DNA of 64,000 bases from Rufibacter sp. XAAS-G3-1. Its GTDB lineage: Bacteria > Bacteroidota > Bacteroidia > Cytophagales > Hymenobacteraceae. Shown here one piece after another: positions 52,079-60,480 of this stretch. Location of the stretch: assembly GCF_013623775.1 (NCBI RefSeq), contig NZ_JABFAM010000021.1:17262-81261 (forward strand), given 5' to 3'. The position numbers and the translations under genes are program-made. Position 1 is the first letter of the stretch; each line of letters opens with the position of its first letter. The notes under the pieces were generated by a model that was not told where the DNA came from, ran no database searches, and saw only the letters and a list, made by a program, of their open reading frames with translations.

Positions 52079-53395
52079 ATGTACACTGCATATATAGGAA
52101 AACGGCTCATTGAGCTGTACAACCAACGGGAGCAAAAAGAACACACCGCCGCTTCGTTTTATCAAGAGGTGTACTACCCGCTGTTTTTTGACGACAACCG
52201 CTTTCTACAACACGTCAATAATTCTAAGTTTGACCAGGCCTACAAGCAGCAGAAGAAAAAGCCTCTTACCGCTGAGGTGCGGGCAACGGCGCTGTCTGAA
52301 CAATTAACCAAAATAGAAACTGAGTTTCCAGATGGTTCCTTTTATTTAGGTGGTGCCGCCGCAGACCCAACTGCTGGTACCAGCGGCCAAGTGAATAACC
52401 TTGCCATTGAGATACCAGCCGAGGATGTATATGCTTCCTGGATTGGGGCAGCCTTGGGAATCGGCATCAATGGGGGCCTTAATCTTTTAGTAGATTCTGA
52501 CCAGGTCATTCTTGCCTTGTACGACGGGTGGCATTGGTACAGAAGGTACATGAAAGAGACCACTTCGCTAAAGCCCCACCAAATAAACACCTGGAACGGC
52601 TGGTGGCTTATCAATGCTTTTGCTCCTCGCTTTGACCCACTTTATCCGCTTCGGAAGCAACCCGAGACAAATAATGCAGATGGCGTGCTAAGCTTAAAAA
52701 CACAGCCTTGGATTCAGGTGATGTTTGCATTGGCTCAGAAACTGGAGAAGCCTACAACGGCCTACGTGTACTCCATGAGCCAGATGAACACCACCCTTGG
52801 TTTTGTGCAGTTGCAGTTGAATGAGGTGAGAAAGATTGTAAATAAAGCCGATTTGTATGCGCAGTTGGCTGGCGAGGACACGAGTATCGAGAACCTTAAA
52901 AGCCTGGATGAAATCTACGAAACCCAGTTTGGGTTTGAGCGCGCCTGCCTGCAGGGCTCTATCGGGTTAAGAGCTATTGAGCCCGCTAAATTACGAGAAT
53001 ACATGCCCAACTTTAAAGGCCCAGGCAAGCCATTTAAAAACGTTCAGGAAAATCAACTTTATAAAATCTACGAAATCTGGATAATCGCTATGCTAAACAA
53101 CGAACAATTGCTTCAAAAAGCCCAGGAGTTGGCAGAAGCATTAACCCATCTTTCTAAAGAAGAAAGAGGTAAAAACACTAAATCACAAAGTATAAACAGT
53201 CTACTTGAAAGTAAACATCTTCGTGAGTTATCCCTACAAGTAGCAAAAATCATTAAAGAAAATCCTAAATCACACCAGATTATGGATGATGCAATTACTG
53301 AAATTGCTAAACTACCAAGACAGAATTTTCCATTATTTATGGCACTTCTTAAATTGAAGTATGCTGTAGCGGATGCTAAACAAACAGTTAAATAA
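52079..53395 (+). CDS. cas8: Putative Cascade large subunit Cas8
   Basis: A 438-residue protein with no strong motif that I can read. It has an aromatic-rich middle (YDGWHWYRRYMKETTSLKPHQINTWNGWWLINAF) and a helical C-terminal third from about residue 330 (LYKIYEIWIIAMLNNEQLLQKAQELAEALTHL) that could be the fused small-subunit-like bundle seen in some Cas8 proteins. Position between cas3 and cas7, and the absence of another candidate, make it the Cas8 that recognises the PAM. Subtype I-A or I-B is likely but cannot be fixed by eye. It is AT-richer than cas4-cas1-cas2. Confidence 0.75.
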   Translation: MYTAYIGKRLIELYNQREQKEHTAASFYQEVYYPLFFDDNRFLQHVNNSKFDQAYKQQKKKPLTAEVRATALSEQLTKIETEFPDGSFYLGGAAADPTAGTSGQVNNLAIEIPAEDVYASWIGAALGIGINGGLNLLVDSDQVILALYDGWHWYRRYMKETTSLKPHQINTWNGWWLINAFAPRFDPLYPLRKQPETNNADGVLSLKTQPWIQVMFALAQKLEKPTTAYVYSMSQMNTTLGFVQLQLNEVRKIVNKADLYAQLAGEDTSIENLKSLDEIYETQFGFERACLQGSIGLRAIEPAKLREYMPNFKGPGKPFKNVQENQLYKIYEIWIIAMLNNEQLLQKAQELAEALTHLSKEERGKNTKSQSINSLLESKHLRELSLQVAKIIKENPKSHQIMDDAITEIAKLPRQNFPLFMALLKLKYAVADAKQTVK

Positions 53396-53416
53396 ACTTT
53401 ACAAAAAATAGTAGCC

Positions 53417-54466
53417 ATGAAAAACTATATCTACATCAGAGGATTACGCATTGCTGAACATACTGTCTTTTGTGTGCAGGAAGGTCAAAAAACCTACTTT
53501 GACCCTATTTCCAATAAACCTGTAGCATTTTCAAGTGGACAACAAGTAAAGCGTTCAATAATGGATGCTTTATCTGAAACTTTAAATGAACCGCGCGCAC
53601 CAATTACATATAATTATGAAATAAATAAGAAAGACTCAATTGAAAATAAAGAGCCTTGGTCTCCATGCGACCCTCATTATGCTGACCAGCTATTAGGAGG
53701 ATGGATGCGAGCACGCACCGGTGAAATCACCTTAAAAAGGCGAAGCCCACTTTCCATCTCTGCAATGCGCCCATTACATCCACTTTTAGTAAATGTTTAC
53801 AAAGAGAACATCACCTTTGACCGTAGCGACCGTCCAGAACAAAACCCCGTAAGAGTGCTGAACGCGGCCGGCCAGGAGCTAACAGCCGATGAGATTCAGG
53901 AATATTTACAATCAAATAAGCGTACTTTACCTAGAAGACACTGGATTCCTGAAAATAGCCGCACTACCGGTCTCTTTGTTTATGATTTGGCCATTGACCT
54001 AAAACGCTTGTTCACGGTGGCAACTAATCAACACGAACCAGAACTTAGCCCTGCTATGCTAGCGGAACTTAAATCAGATGGTTGGGAGTCGTCCGCAGAT
54101 GGAGAATTTCTGCTTTGCCCTGAAAACCGCCGCCGCGCCATCGCTGAAGGTTTGGCAACAGCAATTGTTGATTGGCAAATCACCAGCAACCAAGCCCGTA
54201 CCTATAGCCCTCAAACCACTTTAGCCCTGGCCATCAGTGAAAATGCTTCACTGATAGCATCTGCAATTCGCGCAGATTTAGACGAAGAAAACCCGAACCG
54301 TGCTGTTCCGGTGATTGATGTAATTCCAAAAGTTGATGTGTACACCTCACTCACTGCCAAAGGCTATATCTCTGGTGTGACTGGCACCGCCGATGCCATG
54401 GAACAAGCTAGGGTAGATTTGGAAAACAGATTGTTGGCGTTTGACTATGCCGCAGCAGTCCTCTAA
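53417..54466 (+). CDS. cas7: Cascade backbone subunit Cas7 (DevR/Csa2-like)
   Basis: A 349-residue protein of the Cas7 group. The first strand and loop IYIRGLRIAEHTVFCVQEGQKTYFDP, the basic SSGQQVKRSIMDAL segment and ARTGEITLKRRSPLSISAMRPLHPLLVNVYKENITFDRS fit the RRM-like fold of DevR/Csa2 proteins that coat the crRNA. The C-terminus has GYISGVTGTADAMEQARVDLENRLLAFDY. It follows cas8 by 21 bases and overlaps cas4. Composition matches cas3 and cas8, not cas4. Confidence 0.85.
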   Translation: MKNYIYIRGLRIAEHTVFCVQEGQKTYFDPISNKPVAFSSGQQVKRSIMDALSETLNEPRAPITYNYEINKKDSIENKEPWSPCDPHYADQLLGGWMRARTGEITLKRRSPLSISAMRPLHPLLVNVYKENITFDRSDRPEQNPVRVLNAAGQELTADEIQEYLQSNKRTLPRRHWIPENSRTTGLFVYDLAIDLKRLFTVATNQHEPELSPAMLAELKSDGWESSADGEFLLCPENRRRAIAEGLATAIVDWQITSNQARTYSPQTTLALAISENASLIASAIRADLDEENPNRAVPVIDVIPKVDVYTSLTAKGYISGVTGTADAMEQARVDLENRLLAFDYAAAVL

Positions 54467-55025
54467 TACCCCTCCATCCCAAAAGAGCATAGCGCCCATT
54501 GGCGGTATGCTCTTCTCCTACTACCTTATCTGCCCGCGCAAGGCGTGGCTGGTGCGGCAGGGCATCTGGATGGAGCAGGAATCAGAAGACGTGGCGTTGG
54601 GGAGGCTCCTGGACGAGACCAGCTACAGCCGCAGCGAGAAGCACCTGGACCTGTACGCCACCGCTCCGGACGGCACGCCGCTCACGGGCCGCATTGACCG
54701 GGCGGTGCTCCGCGACGGAGTGCTGCACGAGACCAAGAAGGGCCGCTCCTGCCAGGCCGCGCACCTGAGCCAGGTTCGGTTCTACCTGTGGCTCCTGAAG
54801 TTGAACGGCGTGACGGGTGCCGACGGGGCGCCTTTCCGGGGGCAGATTGACTACCCCGCCCTGCGCCGGTCAGAGCCTGTTACGCTGGGGCCGCAGCAGG
54901 AGGAGGAGCTGGTTTTGCAGCTCCGGTACCTGGGGCAACTGCTGGAACAGCCGCACCCGCCGGCCCGACTGCCCAAGCGCGAATTCTGCCGCAAATGTGC
55001 CTTTGAGGAGCTTTGCTACGGATAA
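54441..55025 (+). CDS. cas4: CRISPR adaptation nuclease Cas4
   Basis: A 194-residue RecB-like nuclease. The iron-sulfur cysteines are Cys31 (YYLICPRKAW) and Cys183, Cys186, Cys192 (REFCRKCAFEELCYG). Nuclease motifs are GRIDRAVLRDG, HETKKGRS and SQVRFYLWLLKLNG. Cas4 trims and orients prespacers by PAM. The start at 54441 overlaps cas7 by 26 bases; 54447 is also possible. GC content jumps sharply inside this gene relative to cas7, marking the beginning of the adaptation block. Confidence 0.92.
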   Translation: MTMPQQSSNTPPSQKSIAPIGGMLFSYYLICPRKAWLVRQGIWMEQESEDVALGRLLDETSYSRSEKHLDLYATAPDGTPLTGRIDRAVLRDGVLHETKKGRSCQAAHLSQVRFYLWLLKLNGVTGADGAPFRGQIDYPALRRSEPVTLGPQQEEELVLQLRYLGQLLEQPHPPARLPKREFCRKCAFEELCYG

Positions 55026-55063
55026 ACACGTCATCGGCCTTGGCCAATGTCTTTCAATACTAC

Positions 55064-55113
55064 CCCTTGCGTTTTGGGCCTGTTTTTCAAAAAACTGCCC
55101 CAAAACGCAAGGG
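55064..55113. repeat. Intergenic palindrome family 5, between cas4 and cas1
   Basis: Arms CCCTTGCGTTTTGGGC and GCCCCAAAACGCAAGGG surround a CTGTTTTTCAAAAAACT centre. It is followed by a second hairpin CCCCTCTCC/GGAGAGGGG (55121-55141). Such structures inside a cas operon may reduce cas1-cas2 expression. Confidence 0.75.
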
Positions 55114-55185
55114 TAAAGCTCCCCTCTCCACGGGAGAGGGGCCGGGGGTGAGGTCTCCCCTTTCACACACAAAACTTCTCTGCCC

Positions 55186-56271
55186 ATGAAACGCCCTTTC
55201 TACCTGTTCTCCAACGGCCGTCTGCGCCGGAAGCACAACACGCTGGCCCTGGAGAAATGCGCCCTGGACTGCCGCATCCCCGACGATGAGGACACCGAGG
55301 GCCTGCCCAGCCAACCCGCCGACGGGCAGCGGCTGCCGTTCGCGGTGGAGAGCGTGGACAGCATCTACCTGTTCGGGGAGATTGACATCAACACCAAGCT
55401 GGTCACGTTCCTGGCGCAGCAGGGCATCCCGCTGTTCTTCTTCGACTACTACGGCAACTACACCGCCTCTTTGTACCCGCGGCAGCCGGTGGTGAGCGGC
55501 CGGGTACGCATGGCACAGGCCCAGCACTACCTCAGCCCGAAGAAGCGGCTGGTGCTGGCGAAGGAGTTAGTGGATGCGGCGCTGTTCAACATCCTGCGGG
55601 TGATGCGCTATTACGTGCCGCGCCTGCCAGAGCCTGAATCATTCGCCTTGCAGGAGAGCTGTGAGCAGATTGAGGCCGAGCGCGCCCGGATTCCGGCCTG
55701 CCCCGACATCCCCACGCTCATGAGCGCCGAGGGCCGCGCCCGCGACTACTACTACCAGAGCTGGCCGCTGCTGCTGGGCGAGGCCGTGGCGCAGAAGTTT
55801 CCGTTCAACAAGCGGGAGCGCCGGCCGCCCTCCAACCCTTTGAACGCGCTCATCTCCTTCGGGAACTCGCTGTGCTACACGGTGGTGCTGCGGCAGATTT
55901 ACCGCACCGCGCTGGACCCCACGGTGTCTTTCCTGCACGAGCCCGGCGACCGCCGCTACTCGCTCTCCCTGGACGTGGCCGAGATTTTCAAGCCGCTGCT
56001 CATTGACCGCGCCATCTTCAAGCTGCTCAAGAACGGCGAGATCCAGCCCAAGCACTTCGAGCAGCGGCTGGGTGGCTGCTACCTCAAGGAGGAGGGCCGG
56101 AAGATTTTCATGGCCCACCTGGACCAGCGCCTGCAGAAAACCGTGCTGCACCGGCAGCTTGGCCGCCACATCTCTTATGAGAGGCTAGTGCGGTTGGAGT
56201 GCCACAAGCTGGTGCGCCACCTCTGCGACCCCAAGCAGGATGCTTACCAAGGCCTGCACATGTGGTGGTGA
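55186..56271 (+). CDS. cas1: CRISPR integrase Cas1
   Basis: A 361-residue Cas1. The beta-strand N-terminal domain has ESVDSIYLFGEIDINTKLVTFLAQQGIPLFFFDYYGNYTASL. The helical catalytic domain carries metal ligands Glu182 (SAEGRARDYYY), His251 (SFLHEPGDRRYSLSLDVAEIFKP) and Glu266. Together with Cas2 it inserts spacers at the leader end of the array. GC content is high, like cas4 and cas2. The gene starts 160 bases after cas4 beyond two hairpins, so it may have its own promoter. Confidence 0.96.
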   Translation: MKRPFYLFSNGRLRRKHNTLALEKCALDCRIPDDEDTEGLPSQPADGQRLPFAVESVDSIYLFGEIDINTKLVTFLAQQGIPLFFFDYYGNYTASLYPRQPVVSGRVRMAQAQHYLSPKKRLVLAKELVDAALFNILRVMRYYVPRLPEPESFALQESCEQIEAERARIPACPDIPTLMSAEGRARDYYYQSWPLLLGEAVAQKFPFNKRERRPPSNPLNALISFGNSLCYTVVLRQIYRTALDPTVSFLHEPGDRRYSLSLDVAEIFKPLLIDRAIFKLLKNGEIQPKHFEQRLGGCYLKEEGRKIFMAHLDQRLQKTVLHRQLGRHISYERLVRLECHKLVRHLCDPKQDAYQGLHMWW

Positions 56272-56281
56272 GGCAATTTTT

Positions 56282-56326
56282 GACGTGCGTTTTAAGCTTG
56301 TTTTTCGAAAAACAGGCCTAAAACGT
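56282..56326. repeat. Intergenic palindrome family 5, between cas1 and cas2
   Basis: GACGTGCGTTTTAAGC...CCTAAAACGTC with a TTGTTTTTCGAAAAACA centre fills most of the 98-base gap between cas1 and cas2. Confidence 0.75.
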
Positions 56327-56369
56327 CGCTTGCTAGTTCTTTGACATCTTGTAAAAAACTTAAACTGAT

Positions 56370-56633
56370 ATGCCTTATTTTATTGCCGTGTATGACGTAG
56401 GCCAGAAGCGCGTGGGCAAAATGCTGAAGCTCTTCCGGAAGTATCTCACCTGGATCCAGAACTCGGTGTTTGAGGGTGAGCTCACCGAGGCCCAGTACCA
56501 ACGCCTCCGCCACGAGGCCAACCAACTTATGGAGGAAGGCGACGGCGTGGTCATCTACCGCATGCGCGAGGAACGCTACCACGAGCGCCACGTCCTCGGC
56601 ACCGACAAAGGCAGCCCGCAACGTTTTCTCTAG
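56370..56633 (+). CDS. cas2: CRISPR adaptation protein Cas2
   Basis: An 87-residue ferredoxin-fold protein. It opens with MPYFIAVYDV (the conserved Asp9) and contains KMLKLFRKYLTWIQNSVFEGELTEAQYQRL and DGVVIYRMREE. Cas2 bridges two Cas1 dimers in the spacer integrase. It is the last cas gene, 219 bases before the first repeat. Confidence 0.96.
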   Translation: MPYFIAVYDVGQKRVGKMLKLFRKYLTWIQNSVFEGELTEAQYQRLRHEANQLMEEGDGVVIYRMREERYHERHVLGTDKGSPQRFL

Positions 56634-56852
56634 TCGTCGGGTGAGGTGTCTACTTCCTGCGGGTAGAGGCAAGTGCTTGTCCGTTTCAAGGCTGTTTTTA
56701 TGAAAACCCCTCAAAAACAGATCATGAGGCCAGTCGTCGGCTGCCCGGTGATTTTACCTTACTACCGCCTGACGCTTTTTTAGCGCAGTTTTCTCTAGAA
56801 AAGCCTTTTCCTATGTACAGGAAAAGGCTTTTTTCTTCTAATTTTAGGGTTG
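56634..56852 (+). promoter_or_regulatory. CRISPR leader region with embedded terminator
   Basis: This 219-bp stretch between cas2 and the first repeat must act as the leader, because the opposite end of the array is degenerate. It contains a weak family 5 palindrome (56683-56719) and, close to repeat 1, a strong hairpin (see 56799-56839). No clear promoter consensus is seen. Confidence 0.7.
56799..56839 (+). terminator. Terminator hairpin 20 bases before repeat 1
   Basis: Arms AAAAGCCTTTTCC (56799-56811) and GGAAAAGGCTTTT (56820-56832) are perfect complements with an 8-base loop, followed by a T-rich tail. It would stop transcription coming from cas2 just before the array. Confidence 0.8.
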
Positions 56853-59670
56853 ATTTCAATTGCACCTCAGTGGTATAGAAAGCTGAGATAATGGAGTACG
56901 TGAAAGGCAAACTCAAGATTTCAATTGCACCTCAGTGGTATAGAAAGGGAGCGGTCTTACACACCGCAGGTGCTGCGACTGACCATTTCAATTGCACCTC
57001 AGTGGTATAGAAAGGCAAGAAGATGCTGCGGAGTAACTTCAGGGAGAACGCATTTCAATTGCACCTCAGTGGTATAGAAAGGAGTATAACGCCCAATCCC
57101 AGAAACTGAGGGAGGAAAATTTCAATTGCACCTCAGTGGTATAGAAAGCTGAATACCAGAAAGAGTTGACGAGTCGGAAAAAGATTTCAATTGCACCTCA
57201 GTGGTATAGAAAGTTGGGTTCAATATGGCTGCTAGGCGAGCAATAGGCCATTTCAATTGCACCTCAGTGGTATAGAAAGGTATAGAAAAGGTTTCATCCG
57301 GTGCCGCTCTGACAATATTTCAATTGCACCTCAGTGGTATAGAAAGAATGGAGAGCGGGAAGCAGAATGTAAGCTTTGATATGATTTCAATTGCACCTCA
57401 GTGGTATAGAAAGCGAAGATCCTGCAGGAAGCTCTGTCTGTTCTGGGCAATTTCAATTGCACCTCAGTGGTATAGAAAGGTCATTTTCGCTGGGTGATGT
57501 TTATCAGCCATTTAATTTCAATTGCACCTCAGTGGTATAGAAAGGCTGGACTACCTCCGCCATGGGCAGCAAGGGAATCATTTCAATTGCACCTCAGTGG
57601 TATAGAAAGTGTAAACACCCGAAAACGTAGGATTATTTCTATAAAGATTTCAATTGCACCTCAGTGGTATAGAAAGCTGTAATTCATCTAACGCCAAGAA
57701 TCACCAATAGTTAATTTCAATTGCACCTCAGTGGTATAGAAAGCAAAAAACTCAATCAGGTGTCTCTTCTCTTCGTGTCAATTTCAATTGCACCTCAGTG
57801 GTATAGAAAGAAAATTGCTCCATTCCAATTCGAGAACTCTACAACAGAATTTCAATTGCACCTCAGTGGTATAGAAAGTCATTACTTTCACCTAGCAAAA
57901 CACGGCTTTCCCAATTTCAATTGCACCTCAGTGGTATAGAAAGCTGATAAGGGCCATGGCTTCTTCTAGTTTCTGGGTGAATTTCAATTGCACCTCAGTG
58001 GTATAGAAAGTTGCAGGATGCTTTCGTCTTCGTGCGCCTCTGCCCACATTTCAATTGCACCTCAGTGGTATAGAAAGGAATCGCTGGTGACCGCGATGTT
58101 CCCCGCGCCTTCAATTTCAATTGCACCTCAGTGGTATAGAAAGTGTATAAGGTACTTCGCCTTATCGTCCTTCGCCTTCCATTTCAATTGCACCTCAGTG
58201 GTATAGAAAGTAGGAACCACGGAAGTTATCAGAAGATCGCACGCCTCATTTCAATTGCACCTCAGTGGTATAGAAAGAGCATGCCCGTGACCTGTTGCGC
58301 TACCAAAAAAAGAAATTTCAATTGCACCTCAGTGGTATAGAAAGCCCTGATGGACATGGGCTTCAAACTGGCAAAAGCACGATTTCAATTGCACCTCAGT
58401 GGTATAGAAAGTACATGATTCTTTCCCGCGATACCTATGCCAACAACATTTCAATTGCACCTCAGTGGTATAGAAAGTAACGAAGTACACGCTTCAGGAA
58501 GGCACCGCTACCAATTTCAATTGCACCTCAGTGGTATAGAAAGTTGAATCGGGTGCATTCTTTCTTCAGAAGCCTTAAATTTCAATTGCACCTCAGTGGT
58601 ATAGAAAGTCTTACACCACCGCGAAAGTATCAGGCGGTAAGCGCATTTCAATTGCACCTCAGTGGTATAGAAAGTTGCTGAAGTAAGACAGGTTCAGCAG
58701 TATTTCATAATTTCAATTGCACCTCAGTGGTATAGAAAGTTGACTGGGGCTCTAAGATTAGTACGCTGTCCGTGGCCATTTCAATTGCACCTCAGTGGTA
58801 TAGAAAGATAATAACCAGGCCAATAACGTGCCGGTATTTGATTTCAATTGCACCTCAGTGGTATAGAAAGTTTCATCTTCCACCCCGTTCACCGTCGCAT
58901 CTTCCCAAATTTCAATTGCACCTCAGTGGTATAGAAAGGGCTTTTAGTGGTTTATCTGCCTGAAACTCTACTTTATTTCAATTGCACCTCAGTGGTATAG
59001 AAAGCTGATATAGAGCCCGGTTGCTAATGCTGTCTCAGATTTCAATTGCACCTCAGTGGTATAGAAAGTAGTAGGACTGAGAGTTGTGAGTAGTCTTGCA
59101 TGGATTTCAATTGCACCTCAGTGGTATAGAAAGTCGGGAAAGAACTGTTTGACATCGCCAAAAAGGCGATTTCAATTGCACCTCAGTGGTATAGAAAGTC
59201 GGGAAAGAACTGTTTGACATCGCCAAAAAGGCGATTTCAATTGCACCTCAGTGGTATAGAAAGGTGGCGTGGGCGCGGCCATCGGGATAGTATCAACCGA
59301 TTTCAATTGCACCTCAGTGGTATAGAAAGTGTTGATCGTGGTGATGAACCTAGCCAATGCGAGGTACATTTCAATTGCACCTCAGTGGTATAGAAAGCCT
59401 GGAAACGCTTTCGGTATTGACTACAAAGCACGCGCATTTCAATTGCACCTCAGTGGTATAGAAAGTGGAGGCCAAGCCCAAGCCGAAGAAGTACCGCCAC
59501 CAAATTTCAATTGCACCTCAGTGGTATAGAAAGTACCTGGTCGTGGGCAGGTTCGGGTCTTTCACCCAACAATTTCAATTGCACCTCAGTGGTATAGAAA
59601 GTTTTAAATCTATTCCGTAGGTAATTCCGGGCTTTTGCTAATTTCAATTGCACCTCAGTGGTATAGAAAT
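56853..59670 (+). CRISPR. CRISPR array, 43 repeats of 30 bp and 42 spacers
   Basis: The 30-bp repeat starts ATTTCAATTGCACC and ends GGTATAGAAAG. Forty-two copies look identical, and the last (59641-59670) ends in T instead of G. A decayed 44th repeat with 22 of 30 matches lies at 59714-59743. Spacers are 33-39 nt. Spacers 35 and 36 (59134-59168 and 59199-59233) are identical, so 41 are distinct. Decay at the right end fixes the leader on the left, beside cas2, and transcription on the plus strand. The expected crRNA handle is AUAGAAAG. Repeat type fits subtype I-A/I-B. Confidence 0.98.
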
Positions 59671-59871
59671 GAGCTGCAGCAGATTCTAAATCTGCCCAAA
59701 GGCGGCATTTAAGTTATCAATTGCAACTCTGTTGTTAAAAAAGGACAAACTCGCTTGGAGGCATATTTTACGTAAGACAGGATTGCTATCAGTATTATGA
59801 GCGTTTTTTTACAACTTTAAGTAATCTTCTAAAGCAGCCAAATCACTGTGGATAAAGTTCGATAATTCACT

Positions 59872-59883
59872 CCTACGGACTAC
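59872..59883. other. Putative attR core of the island
   Basis: CCTACGGACTAC repeats exactly the tRNA-Glu 3' end at 40550-40561. A further GTTCGAT, as in the tRNA T-loop, lies a few bases upstream at 59857. It is immediately followed by a terminator, as expected behind a tRNA. Confidence 0.6.
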
Positions 59884-59888
59884 TACAA

Positions 59889-59920
59889 AGCCCCTCAGTT
59901 CATTCTGAGGAGCTTTTTTC
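59889..59920 (+). terminator. Terminator behind attR, possible original tRNA-Glu terminator
   Basis: GCCCCTCAG and CTGAGGAGC form a stem around TTCATT, followed by six T. Nothing transcribed on the plus strand precedes it closely except the CRISPR array, so a displaced tRNA terminator is a natural reading. Confidence 0.65.
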
Positions 59921-60480
59921 TTGCCCTTCGGACACTATTCGGACACCGATATCGCAAGAGTCTGAACAACGATACCAGATTTCCTGCCCTATGAGGCATT
60001 CTGGCAAGTAAAAGAGAATGCACCTCTTTTCAAATACCGGTATCCCTACCCCCTTTGAAGCCCCCCTACTCCGTATCGTGTCGGATAAGTATATACCTTT
60101 TGCGGTGTACCGCCTGGGCTTATGGTTTATCCAGCATACCTAAGGTCTAAAATGATGAAGAGAAAGTTGCCTGACCTAAAGTAGGCCGGGATAGGTCTAT
60201 CCACAGAGCGCCACACGCCTGTACCCAGACCATTCACAAAAGGGAGTCGCATGTTTTGGGTTCAGATGCCTAGGTGATCCCCCCAGCTCCTACCATTTAG
60301 ACAAGAAATATTCCCGTGGTGGTCTCACCTACCCATCCCATTAAACATGAACCAAATCAAAATAAAATTGCCGATTTATCTATCAAAGTTTCCCGTACTA
60401 GGATATGGCAGTTTTATAGGACTCCTGAACGATTAGAAAGCTATCAGATCTAAGAGCACCTTTCTAATACAAAAAACAAC

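Larger units (their letters stand above)
59745..60480. other. Gene-free junction region right of the array
   Basis: No gene is seen in 736 bases. It holds the candidate attR (59872-59883), a terminator (59889-59918), and a TTCGGACAC direct repeat (59927, 59939). The rest shows nothing recognisable. Confidence 0.6.

Noticed and set aside
54582..54764. Antisense frame in cas4
   Set aside because: It is a GC-driven shadow; Cas4 cysteines and nuclease motifs are on the plus strand.
57494..59529. Several short frames within the CRISPR array
   Set aside because: They are repeated translations of the CRISPR repeat (ISIAPQWYRK and QLHLSGIES) and not proteins.
59927..59947. TTCGGACAC direct repeat as an alternative island boundary
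   Set aside because: It is too short, is not found at the tRNA end, and has no recombinase next to it.
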